From: Rikenellaceae bacterium
GTDB taxonomy: Bacteria > Bacteroidota > Bacteroidia > Bacteroidales > Rikenellaceae
Direction: 5' to 3'
Assembly: GCA_015060065.1 (NCBI GenBank)
Contig: SUZF01000007.1
Span: forward strand, 1-64,000
DNA length: 64,000 nt
The stretch's first letter is position 1. Every line of letters begins with the position of its first letter. The position numbers were made by a program, and so were the translations under genes. The notes under the pieces are model-generated. The model saw only the letters and a program-made list of their open reading frames with translations, had not been told where the DNA came from and did not search any database. Below are positions 1-9,151 of this stretch, piece after piece.

Positions 1-1626
1 CGCAGGGTCACCCAAATCGGTGGTCGGCTCGACGATAGTGTAGTCGCTCTCATCGTAGTCATAGGGTATGCGGGTAACCACAAAGTCGTCCAAATAGAAT
101 ACATTGTTGGCATCACGCACAATCGTCGGGAAAAATCGTAAAGTTGTATTGTTCGTGAAGGCACCCACCTTGACCTTTACATCGTGCCACTCGCCCGGAG
201 TGAAGTCGTTTTTGTTGATGATTATGGCGTTACGAGCCTGTGATGCTTGCGATAGGCGTGTGCTTGTCTTGGGATTGATGTCAAGTTCCTCGCCATCGAC
301 CCAATAGTTCAAAAATACAAGACCCGATCCGCTGGTAACCTTATCGCCATCATTGTCTGAAACTGCCGTCCATGTGATATAACCCTCAAAGCCCTTCTCC
401 AAGCAGATGCGGAACGAAATCTCTGCCATGCACGGAGTGTTGCCCAGATTCTTCACGAATGGCGTGCGGATGATTCCGCGATTATCGCGATTTGAGGGAT
501 TTCCTCCGCAGATGTATCCCTTAAATTCGCGAGCATAGAAGAGCAGACGCCAATCATCCAATCCTCGGTTGCGCATATACGCCTTTGTAAGATTGAGAGC
601 ATTGCTGTTGTAGGTATAGTGGGTATATTCGGTATTGGTCACAGCCTCCGCACCCGGAGTGTCGCTATTCTTGACGCGCACGGCAACCTCGGTACCAGAA
701 GCTGACTTGGGCGCGAGGTCCGTAGCGTGGCTACCGCGACCCAAACCCTTCGCTCCGGCAACGATATCGCCACCCCACGTACAGTTGTCGAAGTGCTGCG
801 CATAGAGCAGATGCTCGTCAGGCTCGTATGCAACTGTTCCGAGGTCGAGAATCTTGCCCGCCTCGATAGTCTGACTGCCACCGAAGGTCTTCTCGACCTT
901 CTTGTGGTTGCGGTCGCTGATGCGAATCTTGAAGCCGTTGTTATAAGTGCCTGTCGGAACGACGATATTAAACTCCGTGCCACTGCTCGACAGAGCCGCA
1001 CCCTTATCCTCTTTGCCGGCACAGTTGAGGGTTACCCACTTCGATACCACCAATTTGCTCTGGGATGTTGATACCGACTCCTCCTCTCCTGTGAAGTCAA
1101 ACTCGCCGGCAATGCTGCCACCTGCGAGGTCTTCGACATAGATGCTTGTTATGTAGCCTTCGCCCGCCACATTGAGACGGATGATACCACACATCGCCTC
1201 CATATTGAGTGTTTTGCCACCTTTGCACTCGCCATACATCGGCAGCGCGTTGGGGCCAAACGAATTTTCATAGTAAAATTGCGAAAATGGCAGTGTGAAT
1301 ACCATATCCGACTTGTCGAAGAGCAGGGCGGGGTAGAACGCTTCGTAGTGTCCATCCTCTGCCTTCTCCACATGAACCACGGGTTTGCCGTTGTTCATCT
1401 CGACGTAGTATGTTTTGCGATTGATAATGAGGGCTTCGTCAGCCTCCCACGTCACCGCTGACCCTGAAATGTTTTTGGGTCCGAGTTGGAGAGTAATCTC
1501 TCCCTTGGCGGGACCGCTACCACTGCCCGAACCGCCACTATTTTCGTTCTCGTTGGTTGGGTCTTCCGAGCAGCCGACCATAAGCATTGCAGCCACAGTC
1601 GCAAATCTTAAAAAATGTTTTAACAT
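1..1626 (-). CDS. Fimbrillin-like surface lipoprotein, 3' end cut by window edge
   Basis: The frame is open from an ATG at 1626 to the left edge (542 codons), so the C-terminus is missing; the ORF track does not list it. The N-terminus reads MLKHFLRFATVAAMLMVGCSE, a short lipoprotein signal with the lipobox cysteine near residue 19, followed by a Ser/Gly-rich linker. Residues of about 40-230 resemble the fimbrillin/Mfa-like beta-sandwich folds of Bacteroidales, and the remainder looks like a jelly-roll carbohydrate- or protein-binding module (LLYAQHFDNCTWGG onward). No catalytic motif is visible. It follows a terminator hairpin, so it may have its own promoter or depend on read-through from the SusC operon. 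It probably sits on the cell surface with the neighbouring lipoproteins; the ligand is unknown. Confidence 0.8.
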   Translation of the reverse strand, partial: MLKHFLRFATVAAMLMVGCSEDPTNENENSGGSGSGSGPAKGEITLQLGPKNISGSAVTWEADEALIINRKTYYVEMNNGKPVVHVEKAEDGHYEAFYPALLFDKSDMVFTLPFSQFYYENSFGPNALPMYGECKGGKTLNMEAMCGIIRLNVAGEGYITSIYVEDLAGGSIAGEFDFTGEEESVSTSQSKLVVSKWVTLNCAGKEDKGAALSSSGTEFNIVVPTGTYNNGFKIRISDRNHKKVEKTFGGSQTIEAGKILDLGTVAYEPDEHLLYAQHFDNCTWGGDIVAGAKGLGRGSHATDLAPKSASGTEVAVRVKNSDTPGAEAVTNTEYTHYTYNSNALNLTKAYMRNRGLDDWRLLFYAREFKGYICGGNPSNRDNRGIIRTPFVKNLGNTPCMAEISFRICLEKGFEGYITWTAVSDNDGDKVTSGSGLVFLNYWVDGEELDINPKTSTRLSQASQARNAIIINKNDFTPGEWHDVKVKVGAFTNNTTLRFFPTIVRDANNVFYLDDFVVTRIPYDYDESDYTIVEPTTDLGDPA

Positions 1627-1674
1627 CTTTATTTGAAAAATGTCTTAATATCTCTCTTTGAAGTTCAAAAACAG

Positions 1675-1708
1675 CCGTAAGGGCTTCATGTGAAGGAAGC
1701 CCTTACGG
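1675..1708 (-). terminator. Rho-independent terminator after the 794-aa lipoprotein gene
   Basis: A 13-bp perfect stem, CCGTAAGGGCTTC pairing with GAAGCCCTTACGG, has an 8-nt loop. On the minus strand it is followed by CTGTTTTTG. It lies 15 nt beyond the stop of the 1724-4108 gene and should end much of the transcription coming from the susC side. Confidence 0.8.
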
Positions 1709-1723
1709 TCTGATTCGAAAAGA

Positions 1724-4108
1724 TTACATATAACGCAACGAAATATTTCCGAAGCGGATATAGTTCTTCTGGGTAGTGTTTTCGCGAAGAACGCCCTGCT
1801 CAACGCTGCCATTCCATTGGAGCGGAAGGCTTGCGAGAACGTCGTCGTAGGGACGGATGCGGATGGTCACTCTATCCTTTCCGAAGATGTCGCTGGGGAA
1901 GAAGAAGATGTGATCCGTGCAACCCATACCGCACGCTGCGGGCGTGTAGTACTTGTTGGCTGTTACCGTCGCATCCCACCACGGGTGCGCGCGCAGTTTC
2001 ACAAACGGCTGATTCGAATATGCATCCGAAACAATCTTGTCGCCTACCGGAGTCCAAGTTGCACCACCATCGATGGTGTACTCTACGCACCAGTGCGCGG
2101 GATAAGCCTTGCTGTTTGCAGCAGAACCTGTACCTGCCATAAAGTTGAATGCCAAGCAGAACTTCGAGCCGCTGATGCCGCGAGTGACAATATCGAGACA
2201 AACGCCATTGTAGCCGATAATCTCCTTCTTGCCGGTCTCTGCGTTATCAGCCCACTTGTACCAGCCCTTCACGTCGTGATCTGAGAGGTAGAAGGCTCTG
2301 CTGGCGCGATTTCCGAGTACCGACCACGTCGTGCCATTCTTGTTCTTGTCCTGTTGCGCTTCGGGGATGGGGTTACCATCACGGTCGATTGTATTTCCGG
2401 GGTCAAGGGCGTTGTAGTGACTGGCAGCCTGCAACGGATATGCACCTGACGAAACCTTGTTCTCGCAACGGAGTTCGGCTGTGAGTTGCGACTCTGCTAC
2501 ATCGGGCGGAACAACCGAATCCACACCATTTGCGGGATAACTTTTGCCGAAGCCGTTTTCCGGCTTGTACAATCCGAACTTGTACGAATACTTACCGTTC
2601 CACTCTGCGAAGGTCTTGTACTTCGCGCCGGTGTCGCCAATCGAGAGAACGTCAGTCTCTTCCACGGGGCGAATCTGGTAGCGACCCATGTAGTCGCCAT
2701 AGCGAGGATTCTGCTCATGAACGATTACACCGCTCATGTCGCCTGCGCCCTGCGGTACGCCATTACCCTTACGACGCCACTCGACGAGCGAGTTGAGCGA
2801 CATGTAGATTGCATCGCCATTTCCGTCGTAGAGTACCGAAGCCCAGCAGTCCATACGGTTGTTGGGTTTTGAATTTGCATCGTCCGCGAAGTTATTCACG
2901 CTCGACAACAGAGCATAACCCTCGTAGTAGTTCACATAAGCACCGTCTTTGAATACAAACTCGGTGTTGGGGAGGGTTACGAATGTGTAGATATCGTTGT
3001 CGGTCAGTTCGCTGATGCTCTTGCGCTTTGCGGGGAGGTCGGCAGCCGTACCAGCCTCACCGGAGAGGAGATTTTCGGCTTTCAGACCGACGATTGCATA
3101 GCGGTCGGGATTGAGTTCCTTGACAATCTTGGTGCCTTTCAGGCCGATTTGCATCTTCGAGTAGCGGCGCAACTCGTTATCCTCGACATTGTCGAAGACA
3201 AGACGGATACCATAAGCACCATCCTCGCTTTCGAGGTAGGCGGTGCGTGCGCTCACCGACGTATCAACCTTGTCGTAGTTGGTGTTGGGGTTGAACGCCA
3301 TATTCTTCGAGCGGAAGTCGCTGACAACCCAACCCGTGAGGTTGATATCGTCGGTTACCTCGAATCCATCCTCGGTAGCCATCTCGCGCACACCCTCGAA
3401 AGTTGCGGCTGCACCGAACTCGTCGTTGCAGTTTGCCTGCGTGATAAATACGCGCAACTCGAACTTCTCGCCCCATCCGTCGATGTACGTGAACGAAACG
3501 ATAGAGTTACGAGGCAACTCGCTGTTGTTTGCTGCGGGGGTCATCGTGAGGACACCCTCCTCGATAGAGATATCCGAAATCCAGTTTGCACCATCGTTGG
3601 TGTAGGCGATTTCGAACTCGTCAAAGGGAATATTCGTATCGACATCGAGCTGAATAGGCTCTACGGACGAACCCTCAATAGCCTTGAAGGGCGCACCGCA
3701 GTCGATTACGGGAACAACACCCGCCTGCTTTACCCATACAGTGTCGGCCCTTTCTCCGGAGTCGAGACAGAGGCGGATGGCGGCCATACGACGGAAGCCG
3801 TCGTTCTGCTTGTACGAAACAACGAGCGTACCGTCGTTGTTCATGTGGTTGTGGTTGAGCGTAGCCCAGTTGCCCTCGATGTTATTCAGGAACTTCACCG
3901 AGTAGCCACCCTTTGCGTAGATAGGAATCTCTACCGCACCCTCTGCCTCATCCACATTGAACTCCGACGTGGGAGCAATCAGTTCGAGGATCTTCGGGTA
4001 CTCGGCATCATCCAACGCCTCGCACGAGGGGAGCGTTACCGCAGCACCAGCCAACAACATCACCGCCATAAAGCAGTTAGTTATCTGTTTGGTTAAATTT
4101 TTGAACAT
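1724..4108 (-). CDS. BACON/DUF5689-type surface lipoprotein (794 aa)
   Basis: A signal peptide ends in a lipobox (VTLPSC, Cys29), predicting an outer-membrane lipoprotein. Residues of about 40-220 contain two BACON-like immunoglobulin-fold repeats (endings such as VWVKQAGV and RVFITQANC). Residues of about 235-490 form a DUF5689-like module, with FEGVREMA at the start, AYLESEDGAYGIRL in the middle and MGRYQIRPVEETD at the end. The C-terminal third carries a module with YPAHWCVEYTIDGGATW that is also present in the 917-, 550- and 986-aa neighbours. No enzyme motif is seen. BACON domains are usually glycan- or mucin-related, and DUF5689 is of unknown function. It is probably a surface partner of the SusC/SusD pair upstream. 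The 436-nt gap before it holds repeats, so its transcription may be partly independent. Confidence 0.88.
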   Translation of the reverse strand: MFKNLTKQITNCFMAVMLLAGAAVTLPSCEALDDAEYPKILELIAPTSEFNVDEAEGAVEIPIYAKGGYSVKFLNNIEGNWATLNHNHMNNDGTLVVSYKQNDGFRRMAAIRLCLDSGERADTVWVKQAGVVPVIDCGAPFKAIEGSSVEPIQLDVDTNIPFDEFEIAYTNDGANWISDISIEEGVLTMTPAANNSELPRNSIVSFTYIDGWGEKFELRVFITQANCNDEFGAAATFEGVREMATEDGFEVTDDINLTGWVVSDFRSKNMAFNPNTNYDKVDTSVSARTAYLESEDGAYGIRLVFDNVEDNELRRYSKMQIGLKGTKIVKELNPDRYAIVGLKAENLLSGEAGTAADLPAKRKSISELTDNDIYTFVTLPNTEFVFKDGAYVNYYEGYALLSSVNNFADDANSKPNNRMDCWASVLYDGNGDAIYMSLNSLVEWRRKGNGVPQGAGDMSGVIVHEQNPRYGDYMGRYQIRPVEETDVLSIGDTGAKYKTFAEWNGKYSYKFGLYKPENGFGKSYPANGVDSVVPPDVAESQLTAELRCENKVSSGAYPLQAASHYNALDPGNTIDRDGNPIPEAQQDKNKNGTTWSVLGNRASRAFYLSDHDVKGWYKWADNAETGKKEIIGYNGVCLDIVTRGISGSKFCLAFNFMAGTGSAANSKAYPAHWCVEYTIDGGATWTPVGDKIVSDAYSNQPFVKLRAHPWWDATVTANKYYTPAACGMGCTDHIFFFPSDIFGKDRVTIRIRPYDDVLASLPLQWNGSVEQGVLRENTTQKNYIRFGNISLRYM

Positions 4109-4207
4109 TCTTGTTAGTGTTTTAACTTTTTAGTTTGTTGGGGAGTTTAAGGAGTTTAGTGAGTTTAGTAAAATTCCCTAAATTCTCTAATTTCCCTAAT
4201 TTCTCTA
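4109..4207. repeat. Degenerate A+T-rich tandem/inverted repeat
   Basis: This stretch has several imperfect copies of a GGAGTTTAAGGAGTTTAGTGAG-like unit, followed by copies of CCCTAAATTCTCTAATTT that are roughly its reverse complement. It directly adjoins the heptamer array in the gap between two surface-protein genes. No gene is seen in it. Confidence 0.5.
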
Positions 4208-4468
4208 ACTAATTGTCAATTGTCAATTATCAATTCTCAATTATCAATTTGTACAGACCCCTCCGGTCTTTGACCACCTCCCCTAACTTTGGGGAGGAAT
4301 CAAATGTGGTCCCAAATTCTCCCCCGAAGTTAGGGGGAGTCCCCGCAGGGGGAGGGGGTCCGTCAATTCTCAATTCACAATTCTCAATTCACAATTCTCA
4401 ATTCACAATTCTCAATTCACAATTCTCAATTCACAATTCACAATTCTCAATTGTCAATTATCAATTCT
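4208..4468. repeat. Composite intergenic repeat: CAATTNN heptamers flanking C/G-rich palindromes
   Basis: Two arrays of a 7-nt unit (CAATTCT, CAATTCA, CAATTGT, CAATTAT) lie at about 4208-4250 and 4363-4468; the second has about 15 units. Between them are two hairpins, CCTCCCC-taacttt-GGGGAGG (4277-4297) and CTCCCCC-gaagtta-GGGGGAG (4319-4339). These two hairpins are also inverted copies of each other, and a short CCCC-gca-GGGG hairpin follows. The ORF listed here (4213-4557) is only the repeat read in frame (NSQFSIHNSQF). The same heptamers recur around 37.4 and 38.3-38.5 kb, so this is a dispersed family rather than a local accident. Confidence 0.85.
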
Positions 4469-4544
4469 CCTCGGCTTGGTTAGGGCGCCTCCCCCTTGCG
4501 AGTTCGGCACCCACCCTAACCAATTACCGGTGTTTCATTGAAAA

Positions 4545-7298
4545 TTATTCAACGTAAGTTACTGCAAGGTCTTCGAGAGCGACTGCACAACCGTGGGTAT
4601 ACGTGCTTGTACAGTTGTTACCCTCAACCTCCATAGAGCCTTTGTATGAAGCATCGCTAAACCAAGCAATCTGGGTCGATGCAGGCGAAAGTTTCAACAT
4701 GACTTTCGCTGCTCCGGCTGCGTTTGCCGGCAGGATAAACTTCTGCTGTGTAAATCCGGGGCAGAAATCGAGGTTGGTCTCAATACCTGCCAAGTTAGTT
4801 CCTGTTACAGGATTGTTGTAATTAGTAGTACCACCGGATAACCAGTTCACCATCGGGTTCATCTTGAATTTCGTAGAACCATTGATTGCGTTAGTACAAG
4901 CGGTCCAAGTTGTACCACCATCAATTGAGCAATCAACCTTCCAGAAGATAGGATAGCCAAACAAAGCATCCTTCTTCATCAATTTAGTAACAGTTCCTGC
5001 GTTGTTCGTTTTTGCATAGGGAACCGGTGTTACCGAGAACGAAACTGCCATCTCTCCGGTAGCAGATGTTGCCGGGAACTCCATAACAAGACCCTTGGTA
5101 TCGCTATACGTCGTTCCATCGTCGTTCCAATTATAGAGATCTGCAACATCGAAGTAGTAAGTTAAAGTTGTAGCAATCGATGATGATGTACAGTCCGCAA
5201 CAGTTCCGTGTGCTTGATAACCCTTGTCGCCATCTTGGATATCAGGAGTGTATTGCCAGTTTGCAAAAGTACCAGATGTAATGGCTTTGAGGCTGGTGCG
5301 ATAGAGAACTGCCGAACCATCGGTTATTCCGTGAACTGCGTGCATTTTGTTACAATGAATTTCGGTCATGGTATTGTTGCCAACCAAAAATCCTCCTTCG
5401 GTGGTATTGCCATTCCAAGTGTACTTACCAACAGATACGGTTGCCTTGTCCAAACGCCAGTCAACGAGTTGTTCTACTGCATACTCCTTGGCGGCAGGGA
5501 TATCAAATGAAGTCTGGTCGAAGGGACGAATTTGATATTTTCCTAAATCGCCATAAGCGGGATCAACCTCGTGTACCAACACACCATGAACTGTACCGAT
5601 TCCTTGCGGTGCTTGGATAGTACCACCGGTAAGGTCGCGCTTCCAAGTACATGTATGGTTGATGCAGGCAAAGATAACATCACCACTTCTATCTTGCATC
5701 ATAGTTGCGTAGTGAGCGCGGAACTGATGATTATCACCTGCCATAGTTGCCTGACCATATACATAAGCACCGCCTTTGTGAAGGAACTCCACATCTTTGA
5801 GTTTAACGTCGGTATTGATATCGTCAGCGGTAAGTTCGCTGATATACATCTCCTTGGTTACAATCTCATCCTCGCAACCCGGAGTAAGTTTGAAGATATT
5901 ACTCGGCGAGAATGATGTACAATAGTACTCCCAACCATCGCCAACGGGACACTTAAACCACTGAACAGCACCAAGATTAAGTTTAATCTTATCACCGCGT
6001 TTCATGGTGTTGTTACCTGCGGAATAGTATTCGAAGCGGAAGCCGGCCGTGCCATCCAAAGTTTGTGCATAGAAGGTACGGGTGTTTTTACTGTGGTCTT
6101 GTGATTTGAGAGCAGTATTGATGGGCTTACGCATATTCAAACACTCCGAACCGCTACCGATAACGATAAGTTCCTCGTTCAAAAGTTGATCAACTACGTG
6201 ACCACTAGCCAAGGTTACGCCATCATCTTTGAGAGTTCCCTCCTCTACAGCGTGATCGTGGATATAATCAATACCGATTCCGCCTTTGAGAGTTGCATTT
6301 GCAAGGTTGATATTGAAGGGGCGGATAACTGCGCGACCAAACTCATAGTTGTTGGTTACCTTAACGTCGAAACGACCCAGAGTCTCGGTATAAATATTAA
6401 TTGACGAGTAGGTTGTACTTGCCTCGGTGTAGTACTTACCACCAAACGAGCCGGGGTAGAGAATCAGATAGACGGGAGTACATTCGCCATCAGCACTGCT
6501 GTAACCAACCTGCGGACCCTCTCCGTTATAGTCTGCGATAACGTAGCAGGCGTAAGGAAGTTGAGCATCGGTCTTGTTGTGGCTGGAATAGATGCCACTG
6601 CTGACAATGGTAATGTCGCTAGTCTCGGTAACGGTTGTAAGGTCGAAGTTCGGGCAGTTACCTGCGACATAGTTACAACCGGTAACGTTTTCGTGCTTCT
6701 GTGCCATGAACTTGATACGACGGATTTTGTCAGCCTGATGCTCGTCATTGTCCGAGTAGATGTTGAGTTTCATAATCGAAGCCACGGGACGGAACAGGAT
6801 AGTACCGCCATGCTCGGCAGCGAGATTCGTAGCAACCGAAACCATAGGCAGATACTTACAGTTAATCTGGCCAATAACAGCCTGTGCCTGCACCTCCGGG
6901 ATTTGGAGAGTCACAGCATACGAGTCCTTGTCGTCGTTCAACGAGTTGTAAGGATAGTAAGCCATAACCTTATCGCCCGGAGCGAAAGATGCTACATCTA
7001 CATTTACGCGGGGCGAACCATTAACCAAGTAGATAGTACCCTTTGCGTTCTTGGTAACTGCTGCGGCACCATCAACCGGAGTAACATAAACACCAACGAA
7101 ATCGCCCTCCTCGAACTGGATGGTTGTCTCGTCGTCCATAAATGCCTTGGTCTCTTCGAGTGCAAGACCAAATTCAAGCGGAGTAGCGTACTCTACGCTC
7201 TCGTTCTTGACAACATCGTCAGTGACGTCTGTCGTACATGCCGTAAATGCCATTGCAGCCACGGCCAAAAGTGATAAAATCTTTTTCATTGTCTTCAT
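4545..7298 (-). CDS. Fimbrillin-domain plus DUF5689-type surface lipoprotein (917 aa)
   Basis: The N-terminus MKTMKKILSLLAVAAMAFTAC is a lipoprotein signal with Cys21; an alternative start is Met4. Residues of about 30-330 resemble the fimbrillin/Mfa-like N-terminal fold (FEEGDFVGVYV, GDKVMAYYPYN, FRPVASIMKLNIY). Residues of about 370-630 form a DUF5689-like module with the family ending YGDLGKYQIRPFDQTSFD. The C-terminal part has the shared YPIFWKVDCSIDGGTTW module and a QQKFILPANAAGAAKVMLK segment also found in the 986-aa neighbour. It is probably a surface-displayed structural or ligand-binding protein. It sits 24 nt after the 47-aa small gene and is likely part of the susC transcript. No catalytic residues are evident. 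Confidence 0.88.
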   Translation of the reverse strand: MKTMKKILSLLAVAAMAFTACTTDVTDDVVKNESVEYATPLEFGLALEETKAFMDDETTIQFEEGDFVGVYVTPVDGAAAVTKNAKGTIYLVNGSPRVNVDVASFAPGDKVMAYYPYNSLNDDKDSYAVTLQIPEVQAQAVIGQINCKYLPMVSVATNLAAEHGGTILFRPVASIMKLNIYSDNDEHQADKIRRIKFMAQKHENVTGCNYVAGNCPNFDLTTVTETSDITIVSSGIYSSHNKTDAQLPYACYVIADYNGEGPQVGYSSADGECTPVYLILYPGSFGGKYYTEASTTYSSINIYTETLGRFDVKVTNNYEFGRAVIRPFNINLANATLKGGIGIDYIHDHAVEEGTLKDDGVTLASGHVVDQLLNEELIVIGSGSECLNMRKPINTALKSQDHSKNTRTFYAQTLDGTAGFRFEYYSAGNNTMKRGDKIKLNLGAVQWFKCPVGDGWEYYCTSFSPSNIFKLTPGCEDEIVTKEMYISELTADDINTDVKLKDVEFLHKGGAYVYGQATMAGDNHQFRAHYATMMQDRSGDVIFACINHTCTWKRDLTGGTIQAPQGIGTVHGVLVHEVDPAYGDLGKYQIRPFDQTSFDIPAAKEYAVEQLVDWRLDKATVSVGKYTWNGNTTEGGFLVGNNTMTEIHCNKMHAVHGITDGSAVLYRTSLKAITSGTFANWQYTPDIQDGDKGYQAHGTVADCTSSSIATTLTYYFDVADLYNWNDDGTTYSDTKGLVMEFPATSATGEMAVSFSVTPVPYAKTNNAGTVTKLMKKDALFGYPIFWKVDCSIDGGTTWTACTNAINGSTKFKMNPMVNWLSGGTTNYNNPVTGTNLAGIETNLDFCPGFTQQKFILPANAAGAAKVMLKLSPASTQIAWFSDASYKGSMEVEGNNCTSTYTHGCAVALEDLAVTYVE

Positions 7299-7322
7299 TA
7301 GTTTTAGTCGTTCTACAATAGT

Positions 7323-7466
7323 TTAACAGAGATCCTCCGGAAGTTCCGAATCAAAATTCTCGGTTCCTTGGACTGGATCGAATGACAGGGCGAAACCACC
7401 CTCCACTCTGATGACTTCAATTTCGAAGTCAGGGGTTGCGTAAACCCCGCGTTTTGTTGTTTTCAT
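7323..7466 (-). CDS. Small conserved-type protein, 47 aa
   Basis: This ORF is too short for the ORF track. The sequence begins MKTTKRGVYATPDFEIEVIRV, continues EGGFALSFDP and ends in a stop at 7323. It fits tightly between the 550-aa gene (24 nt away) and the 917-aa lipoprotein gene (24 nt away), on the same strand. Short proteins with an (E/D)xEVIxVExGFALS core, lacking a signal peptide, are commonly encoded beside fimbrillin-like lipoprotein genes in Bacteroidales; that family memory and the operon position are the main support. The function is unknown. It has no transmembrane segment and a single C-terminal cysteine. Confidence 0.7.
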   Translation of the reverse strand: MKTTKRGVYATPDFEIEVIRVEGGFALSFDPVQGTENFDSELPEDLC

Positions 7467-7490
7467 TTGTCTTTTATTGGTTTTATATGG

Positions 7491-9143
7491 TTATTTGTAA
7501 TAGACATACAATGATCCAAAACGGAAGAACGTCGTCTGCTTGCATTGAGGCGTAACTATCGCCTTATCCATAATCATATCGCTCGCAGGGTTTGAACGTA
7601 TCTGCGCCAACTTGCCATTGGCAGGCGTGATGCGAATCAAAACCTTGTCACATCCGAACACTGCGGGGGGCAGTGCGTAGGTGTGCTGCTGCAAACCCAA
7701 GCCGCAATCGTAGCCCGTGGGCTTAACCCTGCGGTCGCCCGTGAGCAACTTCAAGCGCGCAGGCCAGAACGGCACGGGACGCATATTCGTAATGAGCTGG
7801 TCGGTAGCCGTATCTTTCAACGTAATCCAGCGACGGCCGTCATAGCAACACTCGACCTTCCACTGTGCAGGATACTGCCACGATGAGTCGGCACTCTGGT
7901 TGCCGGCTCCGAAATCGAAGCATACCGACATTGCCGTACCGCTAATCTTCGCTGTCGAGAACTCCACAAAGACCGAGTTGGTGCCGATGATGCGATTGTT
8001 CGAATCGAAGATATACCAACTTGTCGTCGGTCCCTCGAATGCAATAGCACCGCTCCATATACTGCCTCGATTGTGGGTCGTAACGTCGTTATAGTCGTGT
8101 GTGAGGACAAAGAACGAGTTGCTCGTCGTCCACATGAAGCCCTTGCCATACTCTGCAATAAGGCGGTCGCCCTTGACCTCGCGCTTATTGCCCTGACCGG
8201 TCTTGAAGCCCATCATCTCGTAGTTCACGTCTGCCGAGTTGTTCGCCTCGTAGAACCAGCCAACGATGGTCTTGTAGGGAGATTTGCCCTTCACGGGAAC
8301 GATATCCTTCTCATCCACAGGACGAATCTGGAACTTACCCATATTGCCGCCATAGCGACGATTCTCGCTGCTCACGATGATTCCGTTCATCTCGACCATG
8401 CCCTTCGGAACGGTCTTGCCGTTACGACGCCACTGGCAGAGGGTGTTCACGTGCATATAAATCGCCTTGTTGTCCAAGTCGCGAAGCAGTGTAGCCCAAC
8501 TATCCATACGGCTCGTAACGCCATAGGGCTTCGGCACGTTGTGAAGTTCGCTCTTGATGCAGTACGGCTCCCAGATGTTGGTATATGAGCCGTCCTTGAA
8601 GACAAACTCCAAGTCTTTGAGCGTCACGAATGTATAAACATCCGTATCGGTCAAATCCTTGATGTGCTTCTCCTTGCGGACAACCTTCGACGCATCGCCT
8701 TTCTTGAACGAGAGAACGTTGTCGCTCGTCAGATTGCGAATGGTGTAGCGTTCGGGGTTGTACTCCTTGACGATGGTCGCGCCTTTCAGGTCGAGGCGCA
8801 CCGTGCCATAGCGGTAGAGCCCGTTATCCTCCGGTGCCACGAACTTCAAGCGGAATCCCAATGCTCCGTCAGGAGTCTGGATATAAGCTGTGCGCATATT
8901 GTGCGTGATGTCGGTCTTGGCGGTCGAGACGTTGTGGTTGATGTCCATATTCGGACTCTCGCAGTCGCTGATGACCACGCCCTCGATAATTACACTCTCG
9001 GTAACTGTGGTCTTATCCTCCACAGCCATCGCGCGCACCTGCTCGAAGGTCTTAACCTCCTGCGCCCAAATCGACTGCACACCGGCAGTAGCGGTAAGAA
9101 CTGCCGCCACTGCCATTGCGCATATTTTATTCGTGAATTTCAT
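7491..9143 (-). CDS. Secreted DUF5689-type protein (550 aa)
   Basis: A Sec signal peptide ends at about residue 28 (AGVQSIWAQ) with no lipobox cysteine, so unlike its paralogues this protein is not lipid-anchored and may be periplasmic, released or held by partners. Residues of about 30-285 are the DUF5689-like module (FEQVRAMAVED, AYIQTPDGALGFRLKF, MGKFQIRPVDEKD). The C-terminal half has the shared YPAQWKVECCYDGRRW module. It aligns by eye along nearly its whole length with the C-terminal two thirds of the 794-aa protein and lacks that protein's BACON domains. It is 8 nt downstream of the 986-aa gene, so the two are almost certainly co-transcribed. Function unknown. Confidence 0.88.
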   Translation of the reverse strand: MKFTNKICAMAVAAVLTATAGVQSIWAQEVKTFEQVRAMAVEDKTTVTESVIIEGVVISDCESPNMDINHNVSTAKTDITHNMRTAYIQTPDGALGFRLKFVAPEDNGLYRYGTVRLDLKGATIVKEYNPERYTIRNLTSDNVLSFKKGDASKVVRKEKHIKDLTDTDVYTFVTLKDLEFVFKDGSYTNIWEPYCIKSELHNVPKPYGVTSRMDSWATLLRDLDNKAIYMHVNTLCQWRRNGKTVPKGMVEMNGIIVSSENRRYGGNMGKFQIRPVDEKDIVPVKGKSPYKTIVGWFYEANNSADVNYEMMGFKTGQGNKREVKGDRLIAEYGKGFMWTTSNSFFVLTHDYNDVTTHNRGSIWSGAIAFEGPTTSWYIFDSNNRIIGTNSVFVEFSTAKISGTAMSVCFDFGAGNQSADSSWQYPAQWKVECCYDGRRWITLKDTATDQLITNMRPVPFWPARLKLLTGDRRVKPTGYDCGLGLQQHTYALPPAVFGCDKVLIRITPANGKLAQIRSNPASDMIMDKAIVTPQCKQTTFFRFGSLYVYYK

Positions 9144-9151
9144 AGGTTAAA

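Noticed and set aside
3149-4096. Plus-strand ORF of 315 aa
   Set aside because: Antisense shadow of the 794-aa lipoprotein, whose signal peptide and domains are convincing.
4363-4468. Regular array that could suggest a CRISPR
   Set aside because: The period is 7 nt with no unique spacers and no cas genes; it is a simple heptamer repeat.
4213-4557. Plus-strand ORF of 114 aa (NSQFSIHNSQF...)
   Set aside because: It is a translation of the heptamer repeat and the palindromes, with no coding character.
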